The translations under genes were made by a program, and so were the position numbers. Below, piece by piece: positions 27,549-35,909 of a stretch of DNA of 37,692 nt (positions are counted from its first letter, which is position 1; every line of letters starts with the position of its first letter). The notes beneath the pieces are model-generated. The model searched no databases. It had not been told where the DNA came from and saw only the letters and a list, made by a program, of their open reading frames with translations. The stretch spans positions 1 through 37,692 of the forward strand of contig NZ_BBJS01000049.1 of the NCBI RefSeq assembly GCF_000739895.2. The letters run 5' to 3'. This stretch comes from Sphingomonas paucimobilis NBRC 13935 (lineage in GTDB: Bacteria; Pseudomonadota; Alphaproteobacteria; Sphingomonadales; Sphingomonadaceae).

Positions 27549-27625
27549 CCGCAAAGGTCCGGGGCAAGGCTGGCCATCCGCCATGCTCTAACCCGATCCG
27601 GATAGGATACGCCAGTTGGAAGCCC

Positions 27626-27658
27626 AAAAGAAAAGGGGCCATCCTTTCGGACGGCCCC
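27626..27658 (-). terminator. Intrinsic terminator of ahcY
   Basis: Ten-base arms 27635-27644 and 27649-27658 around a GAAA tetraloop (minus-strand sense), with one G-U wobble, followed by TTTTCTTTT (27634 down to 27626). It lies about 27 bp after the ahcY stop. Confidence 0.88.
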
Positions 27659-27684
27659 CTCTTTTCGCGAGGATCGACGAGCGA

Positions 27685-29103
27685 TCAGTAGCGATAGTGA
27701 TCCGGCTTGAACGGACCCTCTACCGGCACGCCGATATAGGCGGCCTGCTTCTCGCTCAGCTTCGACAGCTGGACGCCCAGCTTTTCGAGGTGGAGCGCGG
27801 CGACCTTCTCGTCGAGGTGCTTCGGCAGGACATAGACTTCGTTCTTGTAGTTCTCGCCCTTGGTCCACAGCTCGATCTGAGCGAGCGTCTGGTTGGTGAA
27901 CGAGGCCGACATGACGAAGGACGGGTGGCCGGTCGCGCAGCCCAGGTTCACCAGGCGGCCCTTGGCTAGCACGATGATCTGCTTGCCGTCCGGGAACTCG
28001 ACCAGGTCGGTGCCGGGCTTCACTTCGGTCCACTTGTAGTTCGACAGCGCCGCAATCTGGATCTCGCTGTCGAAGTGGCCGATGTTGCAGACGATCGACA
28101 TGGGCTTCATCGCCTTCATGTGATCGGCGGTGATGACGTCGGCATTGCCGGTCGCGGTGACGAAGATGTCGGCGCGCTTCACGGCCTCATCCATGGTCAC
28201 GACCTCGAAGCCTTCCATCGCCGCCTGCAGCGCGCAGATCGGGTCGATTTCGGTCACGAGCACGCGCGCGCCACCATTGCGGAGCGACTGGGCCGAGCCC
28301 TTGCCCACGTCGCCGAAACCGGCGACCGCAGCGACCTTGCCCGCCAGCATGACGTCGGTGGCGCGACGGATCGCGTCGACCAGCGATTCCTTGCAGCCGT
28401 ACAGGTTGTCGAACTTCGACTTGGTGACCGAGTCGTTGACGTTGATGGCGGGGAAAGGCAGCTCGCCCTTCTTCGCGATCTCGTACAGGCGGTGCACGCC
28501 GGTGGTCGTCTCTTCCGACACGCCCTTCAGGTTCTGGACGGTCTGGGTCAGATAGCCCGGCTTCTTGGCGATGAACGCCTTGACCGAACGCTGGAACTCG
28601 ACCTCTTCCTCATTCTCCGGCTCGCCGAAGGTCTGACCGGCTTCCAGCTTGGCGCCCCAGAGCGCGAACATGGTCGCGTCGCCGCCGTCGTCCAGGATGA
28701 TGTTGGCGGTGGTGCCGTCACCATTCTTGTCCCAGTCGAAGATGTCGCCGACATAGTCCCAATATTCGGCCAGCGTCTCGCCCTTCACGGCGAAGACGGG
28801 GATGCCGGCGGCGGCGATCGCCGCGGCGGCATGGTCCTGGGTCGAGAAGATGTTGCAGGTCGCCCAGCGGACATCGGCGCCCAGTGCGGTCAGCGTCTCG
28901 ATCAGCACGGCGGTCTGGATCGTCATGTGCAGCGAGCCGGTGATGCGCGCGCCCTTTAGCGGCTGCGCCGCGCCGAATTCCTCGCGCAGGGCCATCAGGC
29001 CGGGCATCTCGGTCTCGGCGATCTTGATCTCGGCGCGGCCGAAATCGGCCAGGCCGATATCCTTGATGACGTAATCGTTCTTGGTGGCAGCAGTCGTGGA
29101 CAC
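27685..29103 (-). CDS. ahcY: Adenosylhomocysteinase (S-adenosylhomocysteine hydrolase)
   Basis: 472 residues using GTG 29103. GGAG lies 7 nt before this GTG, and the first residues [20 protein letters not shown] match family N-termini; an ATG at 29145 would add 14 unrelated residues without a Shine-Dalgarno. The enzyme splits S-adenosylhomocysteine to adenosine and homocysteine, relieving methyltransferase inhibition and feeding methionine synthesis. Signatures include [38 protein letters not shown]-binding [20 protein letters not shown] and the C-terminal KPDHYRY that reaches the neighbouring subunit. It is preceded by a perfect palindrome, a probable SahR-type operator, and followed by its own terminator. 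Confidence 0.98.
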   Translation of the reverse strand: MSTTAATKNDYVIKDIGLADFGRAEIKIAETEMPGLMALREEFGAAQPLKGARITGSLHMTIQTAVLIETLTALGADVRWATCNIFSTQDHAAAAIAAAGIPVFAVKGETLAEYWDYVGDIFDWDKNGDGTTANIILDDGGDATMFALWGAKLEAGQTFGEPENEEEVEFQRSVKAFIAKKPGYLTQTVQNLKGVSEETTTGVHRLYEIAKKGELPFPAINVNDSVTKSKFDNLYGCKESLVDAIRRATDVMLAGKVAAVAGFGDVGKGSAQSLRNGGARVLVTEIDPICALQAAMEGFEVVTMDEAVKRADIFVTATGNADVITADHMKAMKPMSIVCNIGHFDSEIQIAALSNYKWTEVKPGTDLVEFPDGKQIIVLAKGRLVNLGCATGHPSFVMSASFTNQTLAQIELWTKGENYKNEVYVLPKHLDEKVAALHLEKLGVQLSKLSEKQAAYIGVPVEGPFKPDHYRY

Positions 29104-29110
29104 GACGAAA

Positions 29111-29114
29111 CTCC
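29111..29114 (-). promoter_or_regulatory. Shine-Dalgarno element that fixes the GTG start of ahcY
   Basis: GGAG on the minus strand, 7 nt before GTG 29103. It decides between GTG 29103 and the upstream ATG 29145. Confidence 0.75.
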
Positions 29115-29195
29115 GTGCAAAATGGGGCCGACCAAGACGTGACACACGCCGATCGGCACGGCCGACGCCTTAGCGGCGATCGCCTTACGGATCAA

Positions 29196-29215
29196 ATATA
29201 AAGATATCTTTATAT
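29196..29215. promoter_or_regulatory. Perfect 20-bp palindromic candidate operator upstream of ahcY
   Basis: ATATAAAGATATCTTTATAT is an exact palindrome in an otherwise GC-rich gap, 93-112 bp before the ahcY start and 43 bp after the start-distal yqgE stop. Its form and its place before ahcY fit an ArsR-family regulator of the methionine/SAH cycle, such as SahR, described as controlling ahcY and met genes in Proteobacteria. Regulator identity is inference; none is encoded in the window. Confidence 0.7.
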
Positions 29216-29257
29216 GCTTCAGCGTTTATCGGGAGAGCGCCGCCCCCCCGACCCCAG

Positions 29258-29857
29258 TCAGGCGGTGCCGCCCCCCGTCGCCAACTGGCGCGGGTCGATC
29301 CCCGCCGTGCCGAACGCCGCCTGCCAGCGATGCTGGGGTTCGACATCGAACAGGATGTCGCGCTCGCCGCCGACGGTGAACCAGCATCCGGGCTCGCGCA
29401 GTTCGCCCTCCAACTGACCCGCGTCCCAGCCGGCATAGCCCAGCGCGACGATCCAGCGTTCGGGCCCCGTCCCCTCGGCGATGGCGCGCAGCACGTCGAC
29501 CGTGCTCGACAGGACCCAGCGGCCGCTGACATCGACGCTGTCCTGCCCCTGCCAGTCATGCGAGTGGAGGACGAAGCCGCGCCGCGGCTCGACCGGGCCG
29601 CCATAATGGACCGGCGCATTGGGGGCGTCGCCATGCGCGATATCGAACTGGTCGAGCAGCGTGTGAAAGCCGATGCCGTCGATCGTGGCACCGAGACCGA
29701 TGCCCAGGGCACCCCCTTCATCGTGCGCGCACATCGCGATGATCGCGTGATCGAAGCGGCTGTCCGCCATGCCCGGCATGGCCAGCAGGAATTGGCCGGA
29801 GAGATAGGTCAGTTGATGCACATCCCGACTATAGGGATCAGCGCTTCGCCTCGCCAT
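29258..29857 (-). CDS. YqgE/AlgH family protein
   Basis: 199 residues from ATG 29857; the longer open frame lacks family sequence and would overlap the divergent peroxiredoxin promoter. Signatures are YLSGQFLLAMPGMADSRFDH (about 17-36), VHYGGPVEPRRGFVLHSHDW (about 95-114), VDVLRAIAEGTGPERWIVAL and LGYAGWDAGQLEGEL. Structures of the family show an OB-like compact fold; AlgH in Pseudomonas affects alginate and other regulation but the biochemistry is not settled. It diverges from the peroxiredoxin gene and lies upstream of ahcY on the same strand, separated by the candidate operator. Confidence 0.95.
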   Translation of the reverse strand: MARRSADPYSRDVHQLTYLSGQFLLAMPGMADSRFDHAIIAMCAHDEGGALGIGLGATIDGIGFHTLLDQFDIAHGDAPNAPVHYGGPVEPRRGFVLHSHDWQGQDSVDVSGRWVLSSTVDVLRAIAEGTGPERWIVALGYAGWDAGQLEGELREPGCWFTVGGERDILFDVEPQHRWQAAFGTAGIDPRQLATGGGTA

Positions 29858-29939
29858 GCTTGAAATCAAGCCATGTTCCACCGCATGAGGGCGCGGCCTA
29901 GCCCGGCACGGTGCCGGAGCCATTCCAAGGACTGGGAAC

Positions 29940-30419
29940 ATGACGATCAAGGTCGGAGACCGCCTCCCCGCCGCCACGCTGGTCAAGGTGACGCCGGAGG
30001 GCCCCGAACAGGTGTCGAGCACCGATTATTTCGCGGGCCGCCGCGTCGCGCTGTTCGCGGTGCCGGGGGCCTTCACCCCGACCTGCTCGGCGCAGCACCT
30101 GCCCGGCTTCGTCGCGCAAGGTGATGCGCTGAAGGCCAAGGGCGTGGACGAGATCGCCTGCACCTCGGTCAACGATGCCTTCGTCATGAAGGCCTGGGGC
30201 CAGGCCAGCGGATCGGCGGGCATCACGATGCTGGCGGACGGTAATGCGGACTTCGCCAAAGCGGTCGGCCTGACCATGGACGGGTCGAAGTTCGGCATGG
30301 GCACGCGCAGCCAGCGCTACGCCATGCTGGTCCATGACGGCGTGGTCGAACAGTTGTTCGTCGAGGCGCCGGGTGAGTTCAAGGTCAGCTCGGCCGAACA
30401 TCTACTCAGCCAGATCTGA
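29940..30419 (+). CDS. Peroxiredoxin, Prx5/atypical type
   Basis: 159 residues. The peroxidatic Cys49 lies in PGAFTPTCSAQHLPGF, the Prx5 signature (P-x3-T-x2-C with Thr46). Downstream blocks are IACTSVNDAFVMKAWGQA, FAKAVGLTMDG and RSQRYAMLVHDGVVEQLFVE. No second Cys occupies the resolving position of human PRDX5; the only other Cys (about 75, EIACTSVND) is a conserved buried one, so it probably uses glutathione/glutaredoxin or thioredoxin as reductant. It reduces hydrogen peroxide and organic hydroperoxides in the cytoplasm. It diverges from yqgE. Confidence 0.95.
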   Translation: MTIKVGDRLPAATLVKVTPEGPEQVSSTDYFAGRRVALFAVPGAFTPTCSAQHLPGFVAQGDALKAKGVDEIACTSVNDAFVMKAWGQASGSAGITMLADGNADFAKAVGLTMDGSKFGMGTRSQRYAMLVHDGVVEQLFVEAPGEFKVSSAEHLLSQI

Positions 30420-30516
30420 CCCGCCCAACCGCGCCGTCGATCGGATCGCTGGTGGAACAGCGACCACCGGCGGCGCGTTTTTGCAACTGTCCACAGGATG
30501 AAAGAGGAAAACGGTC

Positions 30517-30735
30517 ATGACCACCTATGTCCCCCCCGAGAAGCAGGCCCAGGCCAAGAGCTTCAGCGAAAAGGCACAGGGTGCAGCCAAGGCCGCGGGT
30601 GAGAAGGTGAAGGGTCATCCCTATGCCGCCGCCGGTATCGCGGCGGGCGTTGCCGCGGCCGTCGCCGGCGCCGCGTTCGGCGCGTCGAAGCTGCGCAGCA
30701 CGGGCGATGACGAGAATTCGGCCCAGGGTGCCTGA
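30517..30735 (+). CDS. Small Ala/Lys-rich protein with hydrophobic helix, unknown function
   Basis: 72 residues, preceded by an AGAGGA element about 10 nt before ATG. The first half is amphipathic and Lys/Gln-rich (KQAQAKSFSEKAQGAAKAAG), the second has a small-residue hydrophobic segment AAAGIAAGVAAAVAGAAFGA (about 36-55) and an acidic tail. The layout recalls small inner-membrane or ribosome-tail anchored proteins such as ElaB/DUF883 types, but I see no decisive motif. It lies 97 bp downstream of the peroxiredoxin gene and ends at a long hairpin, so it may be co-expressed in stress. Moderately sure that it is a real gene. Confidence 0.7.
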   Translation: MTTYVPPEKQAQAKSFSEKAQGAAKAAGEKVKGHPYAAAGIAAGVAAAVAGAAFGASKLRSTGDDENSAQGA

Positions 30736-30779
30736 CGATAGGTCCGGCGGAAGGCGATCCATCGCCTTCCGCCCTATCG
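30736..30779 (+). terminator. Long hairpin after the small Ala/Lys-rich gene
   Basis: Perfect 13-bp arms GGCGGAAGGCGAT (30746-30758) and ATCGCCTTCCGCC (30761-30773), extended by CGATAG (30736-30741) and CTATCG (30774-30779) with a four-base bulge. No T-run follows, so it may be a rho-independent-like end without U-tract or an RNA-stabilising structure. Confidence 0.55.
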
Positions 30780-30830
30780 CCCCAGGGGTCCGGCTTGCCA
30801 GCATGGGCGACAGCGCCTAGCTCCTAGGGC

Positions 30831-32267
30831 ATGACTCAAGCCGTTCAAATCGTCGAGGAACTCGACCGCCTTTATACCGCCTCCGTCACGCGTCTGAAGG
30901 AGGCCCTGACCGCCTATCTTCAGGACGGCACCACGCCCAGCCTGGATGCCCGCGCACAGGGGTGCTTCGCCTATCCCGAAATCCGGCTGGTCTATCGCGG
31001 CGAAGGCGGCCGTCCAACGCCGATGCGGTCCTTCGGGCGGCTGGTATCGGCGGGCGATTACCGGATCAGCGTCACCAAGCCGGCCTTGTTCAAGGACTAT
31101 CTGGTCGAGCAGCTCACGCTGTTGATGGAAGATTATGACGTCTCGGTCGAAGCGGTGCCGGGGCGACAGGAAATCCCCTTCCCCTATGTGCTCGATCCCG
31201 GCCATGCGCTGAGCCTGGATCAGGTGTCGGCGGCCGAACTAGCACGCTTCTTCCCGGCGACCGAATTGGCGCATATCGGTGACGAGATCGCCGATGGGCT
31301 ATGGATGACGGCGGACGGCAATCGTCCGCTGGCGCTGTTCGACGGCTTGCGCACCGACTTCTCGCTCGCCCGCCTGCGCCATTACACCGGCACGCCGCCC
31401 GAGCATTGCCAGCGCTATGTGCTGTTCACCAATTACCACCGCTATGTCGACGAATTCGTCCGCTGGGGCGCGTCGCAACTGGGCGAGGGTTCGCGCTTCA
31501 CCGCGCTGTCGGGCGCGGGCGGGATCGTCATCGAACGCCCCGAAGACGTCGACAAGATCGTCACCGACAGCGCGTGGCGGCGGCATCAGATGCCGGCCTA
31601 TCACCTGGTCGCCAAGGACGGCACGGGCATCACGCTCGTCAATATCGGCGTCGGTCCCTCCAATGCGAAGACGATCTGCGACCATCTGGCCGTCATGCGG
31701 CCCGAGGCGTGGCTGATGATCGGCCATTGCGGCGGGCTTCGGCCCAGCCAGCGGATCGGCGACTATGTGCTGGCCCACGCCTATCTGCGCGACGACCATG
31801 TCCTCGATGACGTGCTCCCGCCCGAAATCCCGGTTCCCGCCATCGCCGAGGTCCAGGTCGCGCTCGCCAAGGCGGCCGAGATCGTCTCGGGCCAGTCGGG
31901 CGACGAGCTGAAGCGCCGGCTGCGTACCGGCACGATCGTCACCACCGACGATCGCAACTGGGAGTTGCGCTACTCCAAGTCGGCGTTGCGCTTCTCGCTC
32001 AGCCGTGCGGTCGGCATCGACATGGAGTCGGCGACGATCGCGGCGCAGGGCTATCGGTTCCGTGTGCCCTATGGCACGTTGCTCTGCGTGTCCGACAAGC
32101 CGCTGCACGGCGAGCTGAAGCTGCCAGGCCAGGCCAACCGCTTCTATGAGCGCGCGATCAGCGAGCATATGCGGATCGGCATCGAGACCTGCGAACAGCT
32201 CCGCCGAGAGGGGGACAAGCTGCACAGCCGCAAGCTGCGCGCCTTCAACGAGCCGCCCTTCCGCTGA
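30831..32267 (+). CDS. amn: AMP nucleosidase
   Basis: 478 residues, full family length. The enzyme splits AMP to adenine and ribose-5-phosphate, adjusting the purine nucleotide pool. The N-terminal regulatory AMNp_N domain covers about 1-160 (GCFAYPEIRLVYRGEG and FGRLVSAGDYRISVTKP). The catalytic phosphorylase-like domain starts near 180 and includes GVGPSNAKTICDHLAVMRPE, MIGHCGGLRPSQRIGDYVLA and the substrate-site GIDMESATIAAQGYRF with CVSDKPLHGE. It stands alone between the small Ala/Lys-rich gene and a basic Pro-rich gene. Confidence 0.97.
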   Translation: MTQAVQIVEELDRLYTASVTRLKEALTAYLQDGTTPSLDARAQGCFAYPEIRLVYRGEGGRPTPMRSFGRLVSAGDYRISVTKPALFKDYLVEQLTLLMEDYDVSVEAVPGRQEIPFPYVLDPGHALSLDQVSAAELARFFPATELAHIGDEIADGLWMTADGNRPLALFDGLRTDFSLARLRHYTGTPPEHCQRYVLFTNYHRYVDEFVRWGASQLGEGSRFTALSGAGGIVIERPEDVDKIVTDSAWRRHQMPAYHLVAKDGTGITLVNIGVGPSNAKTICDHLAVMRPEAWLMIGHCGGLRPSQRIGDYVLAHAYLRDDHVLDDVLPPEIPVPAIAEVQVALAKAAEIVSGQSGDELKRRLRTGTIVTTDDRNWELRYSKSALRFSLSRAVGIDMESATIAAQGYRFRVPYGTLLCVSDKPLHGELKLPGQANRFYERAISEHMRIGIETCEQLRREGDKLHSRKLRAFNEPPFR

Positions 32268-32328
32268 TCGGCAACCGGCGCGGGGGCGGTGCGTTACGGA
32301 TACGAACCGAAACAGGGGGTTTCTCGTC

Positions 32329-32769
32329 ATGGTCGATACGCCGGACCCAAAAAAGCCACGCCCGCCGCGCCGCCGTGCCAGTCCGAAAACGGCGGGTACG
32401 ACCGCCCCGCGCAAACGCCCCGCGCCGAAGGTCGTAGAGGGGGAGCCGACTGCACCCTCGCCTGCTGAGCCGGTTGGGGAAACGGCGCCGGAAGCGCCCA
32501 CCCCAGCGCCCAAGCCGAAGGCGCCGCCCAAACCCCGCTCGACCAAGCGCACGACTCCGCGCAAGGCACCGCCACGCAAACCGACGGCGATCAAGCCCGC
32601 GCCGGCACCGGCGCTGGGCAAGCATGGCCTCGACAAGGTCGGCGGCAAATGGGGGGTGGCGTCGATCCTGGGAAGCCTGGCGGCCTTTGCCGGCGTGACG
32701 GCGGCGCTGCTGTCATTGCGGGGGAGCAGCGCAAGGCGGGATGATGAGGGTGAGCGTCGGGGGGACTGA
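32329..32769 (+). CDS. Basic Pro/Lys/Ala-rich protein with C-terminal membrane segment
   Basis: 146 residues from ATG 32329; the longer frame overlaps amn and has no sense. The first 100 residues are low-complexity with repeated PK, RK and AP units (KKPRPPRRRASPKTAG, PKPKAPPKPRSTKRTTPRKA), like histone-H1-type or cell-envelope linker tails. Residues about 103-134 contain LDKVGGKWGVASILGSLAAF and a hydrophobic helix to AALLSL, then a charged tail. It could be a tail-anchored inner-membrane protein with a basic cytoplasmic arm able to bind nucleic acid or phospholipid. I do not recognise a family. Real gene likely, function unknown. Confidence 0.6.
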   Translation: MVDTPDPKKPRPPRRRASPKTAGTTAPRKRPAPKVVEGEPTAPSPAEPVGETAPEAPTPAPKPKAPPKPRSTKRTTPRKAPPRKPTAIKPAPAPALGKHGLDKVGGKWGVASILGSLAAFAGVTAALLSLRGSSARRDDEGERRGD

Positions 32770-32790
32770 GGCGACGCGGCGCCCCTCTCA

Positions 32791-32815
32791 CCGTTCAGGC
32801 TGAGCGAAGTCGAAG
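32791..32815 (-). repeat. Short palindromic intergenic repeat, copy 4
   Basis: CCGTTCAGG then CTGAGCGAAGTCGAAG, reverse orientation. Forms an inverted pair with copy 5, 93 bp end to end. Confidence 0.85.
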
Positions 32816-32858
32816 CCCACGCCCCAACAATCGCCCAGCAGACAGGGTTTCCCTTGGC

Positions 32859-32883
32859 CTTCGACTTCTCTCAGGCTGAACGG
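32859..32883 (+). repeat. Short palindromic intergenic repeat, copy 5
   Basis: CTTCGACTTCTCTCAG (one change from the core) then GCTGAACGG and AGGTTGGG, identical to the flank of copy 1. Confidence 0.85.
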
Positions 32884-32974
32884 AGGTTGGGTAGCTCCCC
32901 CATTCCCCCGTCAGGGGAGGGGCCGCTGCTCGTGACAAACCAGCAACGCCAGCGACAACGCCCCTCAAGGCAGT

Positions 32975-33004
32975 GCCCCTCCCCAAGCCAGCCCAGGGAG
33001 GGGC
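32975..33004. repeat. G/C-rich inverted repeat after the M2 peptidase gene
   Basis: Arms GCCCCTCCC (32975-32983) and GGGAGGGGC (32996-33004), 7 bp beyond the peptidase stop. A similar CCCCC/GGGG palindrome lies at 32905-32917. It may end transcription of the minus-strand peptidase gene, but no U-tract follows. Confidence 0.5.
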
Positions 33005-33010
33005 CGCACA

Positions 33011-34849
33011 TCACCACCCCTGCGGCTTGCCCTTGTTCTGCTGATCCAGCCAGACTTTCAGCGGCGCGAAATATTCGACCAGCGCCTTGCCCGACATCTC
33101 ACGGCTGCCGGTAAAGACCTGCAACGCATCCGGCCAGGGCTTGGACTGGCCCATCGCCAGCATCGCGTTCAGCTTCTTGCCGACCTCCTCGTTGCCATAG
33201 AAGGAGCAGCGGTGGAGCGGCCCCTTCCACCCGGCCTGCTCGCATGCCGCCTTGTAGAATTGGAACTGCAGCACCCGCGCCAGGAAGTAGCGCGCATAGG
33301 GCACGCCCGCCGGGATATGGTATTTGGCGCCCGGATCGAACTTCGTCTCGTCGCGCGCGACCGGCGGCACCACGCCCTGATATTTCAGGCGCAGCGCGTC
33401 CCAGCCGGCCTGATACTGGCTCGCCGGGATCTGCCCCGAGAACACGCCCCAGCGCCATTTGTCGATCAGCAGGCCGAAGGGCAGGAACGCCACCTTGTCC
33501 ATCGCCTGGCGCAGCAGCAGGCCGATGTCCTTGTCGGCACTCGGCACCTTGGCGGGATCGAGCAGACCGATCTTCACCAGATAATCGGGCGTGATCGACA
33601 GCGCGACGGTATCGCCGATCGCCTCGTGGAAGCCGTCATTCGCTCCGTTCTTGTAGAGGAACGGCTGGTTCTTATAGGCGCGCTGATAGTAATTATGGCC
33701 CAGTTCGTGGTGGATGGTGACGAAGTCGTCGCCATTCACCTTGGTGCACATCTTGATGCGGATATCGTCCAGATTGTCGATGTCCCAGGCCGAAGCGTGG
33801 CAGATCACCTCGCGATCGGCGGGCTTGGTGATCTGCGACCGCTCCCAGAAGGTCTTCGGCAACGGCGCGAAGCCCAGCGATGAATAGAAACCCTCGCCCG
33901 CCTTGACCATCTTGATCGGGTCATAGCCCTTGGCCTTCAGCAGCTCGCCGGTGTCATATCCGACATCGCCGGCGCCCTTGGGGGCGACGACGTCATAGAT
34001 ATTGCCCCATTCCTGCGCCCACATATTGCCGAGCAGATCGGCGCGGATCGGGCCGCTCTTGGCCTGGACGGCATCGCCGTACTTTTCGTTCAGCTTCCAG
34101 CGGACATAGGTGTGCAGCGCCTTGTACAGCGGCTCCAGCTCGCCCCAGATCTTGTCGGTCAGCTGCGCGAACTGTTCGGGGCTCATGTCATAGCCCGAAC
34201 GCCACAACGCGCCGGCATCGGCATAGCCGAGTTCCTTGGCACCCTGGTTGGCGAGGGTCGTCATCTGGGCATAATCGGCGCGCATCGGTGCACCGACATT
34301 GTCGTGCCAGCTGACCCACATCTCTTTCAAGCGGGCGGGATCGCGCTCGCTGCCCATCGCCGCCTCGATATCCGATCCGTTGATCGGCTTGCCGTCGAGG
34401 AGGCCCTTGCCCTTGCCATAGGAGGAGGACATGCGCGTGGTCAGCATCGACAGCTGCGCCGAAGCGCCCGGCGTGGTGGGCGCGGGCAGCGTGATCCCGC
34501 CGCGCAGCAGGTCGAGCTTACGCTTGGTGTCATAGGACAGGCCCGGCAGCGCCTGATAGCGCGCCGCGCCCAGGCCATAGCGGACGGCAAGGTCGGTCAT
34601 CTCCGCGCCCGACGCGGCGGCCAGCGCGTCGGTGTCGTCGGTGATATAGGTCGCGTTGACCCAAGCGATCTGCTGCGCCGGCAACGACTTTTCGGCCAGC
34701 GTCTTTTCGGCGTCCGCGACAAAGGCATCGGCCGAGGCGACGGTCGCCGGTGTCGTCGGCGTCGGCGCGGCGGGCGCGGTCGTCTGGGCTTGGGCGGCGC
34801 TGGCCAGCGCCATGGCGAGTACGGTGCCGGAAACGGCGGTACGGATCAT
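33011..34849 (-). CDS. M2-family metallopeptidase (ACE-like peptidyl-dipeptidase)
   Basis: 612 residues with a signal peptide (MIRTAVSGTVLAMALASAAQ, cut near AQA/QT), so it acts in the periplasm or outside. The zinc site is HELGH at 381-385 (His381, Glu382, His385) with the third ligand Glu409 in GFHEAIGD, the M2 gluzincin arrangement of angiotensin-converting enzyme. Upstream WVNATYITDDTDAL and DYAQMTTLANQGAKELGYAD are typical of bacterial members. Bacterial M2 enzymes remove dipeptides from peptide C-termini, probably in peptide nutrition. It is a single-domain form. The alpha/beta hydrolase gene lies 76 bp upstream on the same strand. Confidence 0.95.
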   Translation of the reverse strand: MIRTAVSGTVLAMALASAAQAQTTAPAAPTPTTPATVASADAFVADAEKTLAEKSLPAQQIAWVNATYITDDTDALAAASGAEMTDLAVRYGLGAARYQALPGLSYDTKRKLDLLRGGITLPAPTTPGASAQLSMLTTRMSSSYGKGKGLLDGKPINGSDIEAAMGSERDPARLKEMWVSWHDNVGAPMRADYAQMTTLANQGAKELGYADAGALWRSGYDMSPEQFAQLTDKIWGELEPLYKALHTYVRWKLNEKYGDAVQAKSGPIRADLLGNMWAQEWGNIYDVVAPKGAGDVGYDTGELLKAKGYDPIKMVKAGEGFYSSLGFAPLPKTFWERSQITKPADREVICHASAWDIDNLDDIRIKMCTKVNGDDFVTIHHELGHNYYQRAYKNQPFLYKNGANDGFHEAIGDTVALSITPDYLVKIGLLDPAKVPSADKDIGLLLRQAMDKVAFLPFGLLIDKWRWGVFSGQIPASQYQAGWDALRLKYQGVVPPVARDETKFDPGAKYHIPAGVPYARYFLARVLQFQFYKAACEQAGWKGPLHRCSFYGNEEVGKKLNAMLAMGQSKPWPDALQVFTGSREMSGKALVEYFAPLKVWLDQQNKGKPQGW

Positions 34850-34925
34850 GCTATCCCCCTAAAATCCTGAAGCGCCCTCGCAGCGGGGCGGATGGCGCGC
34901 AGTTGCGCGGCTTTGGCGGCCGCCG

Positions 34926-35687
34926 TCAAGCCATCAGGAACTGCGCGATCGCCGCCCCCAACTCGGGCTTCGTCACCGAGCTCATATGATTGCCCGGTAT
35001 CTCGACATAGCGGCCGCGCGGCAGGGCATCGGCCAGATCGACGGCGGCGCCATTGTCGAAATCCTCGGCTCCGGCGGCGACCAGTGCGGGAAGATCGAAC
35101 CCCTCGATGGCCGACAGCGGCGTGTCGGCAAAGGTCTTCAGGATATGGAGCAGCGCCACCGGATCGCCGCCGGTCGTCTTCAGGAACGCCTCGGCCATCC
35201 ATTCGGGACTGCCGCGCTTATGCTCGCCCAGCCGGGTGAGGATATTGGTGAAATGCTCGACCCGGCGATCGGTATGGAGCAGCCCCTCCAGCCCCATGCC
35301 CGCAAAGATCGCCTTGCCCGGCTCCGCCCCCGTCGCCAGCATCCGCGACACGGTCCGCGCGCCCAGCGAATAGCCGCCCAGATCATAGTCGGTCAGCCCC
35401 AGATGCTCGACCAGCGCATGGCCATCCCGCGTCAGCGCATCGGCGGGATAGGCGGCGGGATCATGCGGCTTGCCGCTTTCCCCATGCGCGCGCAGATCGG
35501 GCATGATCACCCGGTAGCCCTTGGCGGCGATGGCGGCAGCATGACCATAACGAATCCAGTTGGTGTAGGCGTCGGAGAAATAGCCATGGATCAGAACGAC
35601 CGGCCGCCCCTCCCCCAATTCGCGCCAGGCGATCGGAGTGCCATCGAAGCTGTCGAAGAAGCGGGTTTCGGGGGCGGTGTCGGCCAA
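34926..35687 (-). CDS. Alpha/beta-fold hydrolase
   Basis: 253 residues, no signal peptide. The oxyanion HG motif is PVVLIHGYFSDAYTNW (about 29-44), a strand PDLRAHGES follows, the nucleophile elbow is GGYSLGAR (Ser107), the acid is likely Asp in AGAEDFDNGAA and the base His in EIPGNHMSSV near the end. These complete a Ser-Asp-His triad, so it should be an active esterase, lipase or C-C hydrolase; substrate unknown. It is upstream of the M2 peptidase gene on the same strand and may share a transcript with it. Confidence 0.93.
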   Translation of the reverse strand: MADTAPETRFFDSFDGTPIAWRELGEGRPVVLIHGYFSDAYTNWIRYGHAAAIAAKGYRVIMPDLRAHGESGKPHDPAAYPADALTRDGHALVEHLGLTDYDLGGYSLGARTVSRMLATGAEPGKAIFAGMGLEGLLHTDRRVEHFTNILTRLGEHKRGSPEWMAEAFLKTTGGDPVALLHILKTFADTPLSAIEGFDLPALVAAGAEDFDNGAAVDLADALPRGRYVEIPGNHMSSVTKPELGAAIAQFLMA

Positions 35688-35765
35688 GGGTTCGGTCTCC
35701 GAGAGGCATGCTGTATGTCAGCCTCCTAATCTGATCGCCCGGAATGTGCACGCAATCATCCCGCC

Positions 35766-35798
35766 CCCAACCTCCGCTCGCACTGAGCGAAGTCGAAG
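35766..35798 (-). repeat. Short palindromic intergenic repeat, copy 6
   Basis: The core CTGAGCGAAGTCGAAG (35783-35798) is preceded by CCCAACCTCCGCTCGCA, the complement of the GGAGGTTGGG flank, so this is a full-length unit. Paired with copy 7. Confidence 0.85.
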
Positions 35799-35836
35799 TG
35801 CACGCCCCGACATAGCCACAAATGGCATCCCGTGGC

Positions 35837-35861
35837 CTTCGACTTCGCTCAGGCTGAACGG
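35837..35861 (+). repeat. Short palindromic intergenic repeat, copy 7
   Basis: CTTCGACTTCGCTCAG then GCTGAACGG. The flank after it is CCGTGG, so the GGAGGTTGGG extension is missing here. With copy 6 it fills most of the 222-bp gap between the HTH-DUF4019 gene and the alpha/beta hydrolase gene. Confidence 0.85.
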
Positions 35862-35909
35862 CCGTGGAATTCACGGGAAACGAACGCGACCGGACGATCA
35901 GGCCCCTCC

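Noticed and set aside
26301..27605. 434-codon plus-strand frame antisense to the DivL-like gene
   Set aside because: Low-complexity Arg/Gln/His-rich sequence in the frame opposite a clear multi-domain protein; codon-bias shadow.
29104..29195. Possible SAH or SAM riboswitch in the ahcY leader
   Set aside because: The hairpin-forming pieces do not match the SAH, SAM-II or SAM/SAH riboswitch cores as I know them. The perfect DNA palindrome explains regulation better. A covariance-model search would settle it.
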